A DNA stretch of 64,000 nucleotides from JADKAV01 sp963704075. GTDB lineage: Bacteria > Actinomycetota > Actinomycetes > S36-B12 > UBA10799. Each line of letters opens with the position of its first letter. Position 1 is the first letter of the stretch. Under the pieces are notes generated by a model. It ran no database searches. It had not been told where the DNA came from and saw only the letters and a program-made list of their open reading frames with translations. Shown in pieces: positions 62,651 through 64,000 of this stretch. The DNA is taken from the NCBI GenBank assembly GCA_963704075.1, contig CAVPGV010000003.1, forward strand, positions 75,155 to 139,154, read 5' to 3'. The position numbers were made by a program, and so were the translations under genes.

Positions 62651-62815
62651 TCACACCGTAAACCGGACCTACGACATCCCCCCGGCACGTATTCACACCG
62701 TAGATCGAGGGTGCGACATCTTCCCGGACTACCTGATCCACACCGTAAACGGACCTCCGACAACTTCCCCGCTCACTCGCCAAAACCGTAAACCGACCGT
62801 CCGACAAAACACCGA
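62651..62815 (+). repeat. Four degenerate ~44-bp tandem repeats
   Basis: Units start at 62651, 62693, 62737 and 62781 (42, 44, 44, then a partial). Shared core: caccgtaaac, then ccgac or cgaca about 20 bp on, then a C-rich stretch. Third and first units agree best. Located before the DUF222 gene on its 5' side. No spacers of unique sequence, so not CRISPR. Confidence 0.6.
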
Positions 62816-62920
62816 CGGGCCGACAACGGTGTCAGAGAGGACAGGCGTCGAGCCACCCAGCGATCCCTGCGCCGCCCACGAGGAATACTCTCAATCCTGC
62901 CTGTATGCCGACACAGGCTT

Positions 62921-62938
62921 GAGGTTCTCTTGAACCTC
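62921..62938. promoter_or_regulatory. Dyad before the fibronectin-III gene
   Basis: gaggtt-ctcttg-aacctc, 6-bp arms and 6-bp spacer, 19 bp before the GTG at 62957. Possible operator overlapping the transcription start. Confidence 0.35.
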
Positions 62939-62956
62939 GGTGGGCATTCTGCCCAT

Positions 62957-64000
62957 GTGAAACCAAACACCTCATTCAAGAAACGGACGATTGCAGCCGC
63001 AGTCGCGGTCTCAACCGCCTCACTGTCACTCGTCCCTGCATTCTCTGCGTTCGCCGCGGGTCCGAAGGCACCTGGCAATCTCAAGGTGGAGCGGATCGGC
63101 GACGGCCAAGAGCTTGCCATCTCTTGGCGCTCGGTACAGAACATCGACCACTACACCGTGACGGTCTTCGACGGCAAGAAGGACCTATCGCGGGTGGTCG
63201 ATGCCACAACCGACACCATGACGGTGAAGGCACCAGGCACCTGCACGCGCTATCAGGTGCGGGTTGCGGCAGTCGATGCCGACGGCGCCACCGCGTCGAC
63301 GGGGACCTACCGTATTGCGCCATTGGCCCCCGGCGGGGTCAGCAACCTCAATCTCGACCGCAGCGCCGACGGCACCAAGGCGGTCGCCTTCTGGAATGCC
63401 CCGCGCAACCCGGGCATGGGCGCGACCGTCTATGAGGTGAAGCTCAAGCAGCTCAACAACGGCAAGATCATCGACGAGCAGAAGACCGATGCGACCAAGG
63501 TGGAGTTCAACGGCCTGGATCCGAAACGCACCTACGCCGCGAAGATCACCGCGAGCAACGAGTATGGGTCATGCGTCACGAGCACGAGTCTGCTGCGCAA
63601 CGAGAAACCGGCCGAGCCCACCAACCTCACCGTCGCGCGGGATGCCTCCGCCTCTGCGCTGGTGAACCTGCAATGGACTGAACCCAAGTGGCGTGGCTAC
63701 GGCAGCATCGATGCCTACGAAGTGCTCTACCGGTGGGCCGGATCCAAAGAGGTCCTCAAAGAGAAAGTTCCGGCCGACAAGACGTCGATGACACTCAAAC
63801 TGGATCCCACCAAGCAGTGGGTCTTCCAGGTGCGCGGGGTGGGCAGCGAGCGCGGAAACCTATCGCGCGGGGTGACCCTTCTGAAGGATGGTGCCCCTGG
63901 CACCGAGGAACTGGACCCGGCGGTCACCATCACCGAGAACGACGGCACGGTCGACCTCTTGTTCACTGGTCCGGTGGGATCGAACAAGAAGTACCCCAGC
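62957..64000 (+). CDS. Secreted fibronectin type III protein, 5' part
   Basis: Incomplete; runs off the window after 348 codons. Start GTG 62957. Signal peptide (KKRTIAAAVAVSTASLSLVPAFSAFAA), then at least three FN3 modules: about 40-125 (PGNLKVERIGDGQELAISW, VRVAAVDADG), 130-220 (VSNLNLDRSADGTKAVAFW, AKITASNEYG) and 222-310 (PTNLTVARDASASALVNLQW, VFQVRGVGSE). FN3 arrays on exported bacterial proteins bind glycans or other proteins or space out a catalytic domain, which may lie beyond the window. No gene symbol possible. Confidence 0.8.
   Translation, partial: MKPNTSFKKRTIAAAVAVSTASLSLVPAFSAFAAGPKAPGNLKVERIGDGQELAISWRSVQNIDHYTVTVFDGKKDLSRVVDATTDTMTVKAPGTCTRYQVRVAAVDADGATASTGTYRIAPLAPGGVSNLNLDRSADGTKAVAFWNAPRNPGMGATVYEVKLKQLNNGKIIDEQKTDATKVEFNGLDPKRTYAAKITASNEYGSCVTSTSLLRNEKPAEPTNLTVARDASASALVNLQWTEPKWRGYGSIDAYEVLYRWAGSKEVLKEKVPADKTSMTLKLDPTKQWVFQVRGVGSERGNLSRGVTLLKDGAPGTEELDPAVTITENDGTVDLLFTGPVGSNKKYPS

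Larger units (their letters stand above)
62538..62956. other. Intergenic region with degenerate tandem repeats
   Basis: 419 bp. Contains four diverged copies of a ~44-bp unit (62651-62815) and a dyad (62921-62938) before the last gene. Six frames show no plausible protein; the frame that stays open reads the repeats as IHTVNRTYD...-type peptides by chance of period. Confidence 0.55.

Noticed and set aside
62651..62815. CRISPR array
   Set aside because: Units drift over their whole length, there are no unique spacers and no cas genes.

Overview
This 64-kb window is high-GC DNA from an actinobacterium (Actinomycetota). The evidence is mycothiol S-conjugate amidase (mca), a Z-prenyl synthase of the short mycobacterial type, DUF3817, DUF4245 and DUF6542 proteins, many GTG starts, frequent GTGA/ATGA gene overlaps and some apparently leaderless starts. 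Genus cannot be fixed from the sequence. From about 10.8 to 28 kb the gene order (ychF, DUF6542, ispH, xseB/xseA, DUF4245, fumarase, PIN-PhoH, uppS, small membrane genes, mca, greA) follows, from memory, the Mycobacterium tuberculosis Rv1112-to-Rv1080c core block, with local insertions.

Layout. 0-6 kb: an oligopeptide/dipeptide ABC importer (oppA-B-C-D-F, minus strand) with a hairpin after oppA and another at the operon end. 6-10.5 kb: two secreted hydrolases (glycerophosphodiesterase, M28 peptidase) and a methyltransferase-like protein. 10.5-19.2 kb: housekeeping genes (ychF, rmuC, ispH, xseAB, fumarase). 19.4-21.4 kb: three tandem secreted lysozyme/transglycosylase-like genes, each with a CRP/GlxR-like palindrome upstream. 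21.6-28 kb: PIN-PhoH, uppS, a Wzm-type export permease paired with an ABC subunit that has lost its catalytic motifs, mca and greA. 28-34.8 kb: a rhodanese lipoprotein under a CsoR/CstR-like operator, threonine dehydratase with a FIST-domain sensor, a truncated peroxiredoxin, a subtilase, and a MarR/MFS pair.

34.7-46.7 kb is accessory: a large membrane-bound glycosidase-like protein, a second MFS gene, a frameshifted msrA, a beta-lactamase-like serine hydrolase bracketed by two exact 50-bp repeats, a decayed YciI gene, a VOC protein, two alpha/beta hydrolases, a GNAT-like protein and a frameshifted collagen-like surface protein. 46.7-61.3 kb is a surface-glycan locus: four glycosyltransferases, a flippase, two large multi-spanning GT-C/YfhO-like proteins, a nucleotidyltransferase-kinase fusion and a membrane-anchored phosphoesterase. 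The window ends with a DUF222/HNH endonuclease gene, degenerate 44-bp tandem repeats, and the 5' part of a secreted fibronectin-III protein.

The most interesting points are the motif-less ABC subunit kept in an intact operon, the CRP-like sites over the triplicated muralytic genes, the CsoR/CstR-like operator, the family of 47-50-bp inverted-repeat elements, the membrane-bound GH67-like enzyme and the unassigned glycan locus. No tRNA, rRNA, CRISPR array or complete insertion sequence was seen. Several genes (msrA, the collagen-like gene, the first MFS gene) show frame or start problems that are either decay or residual indel errors in the assembly.
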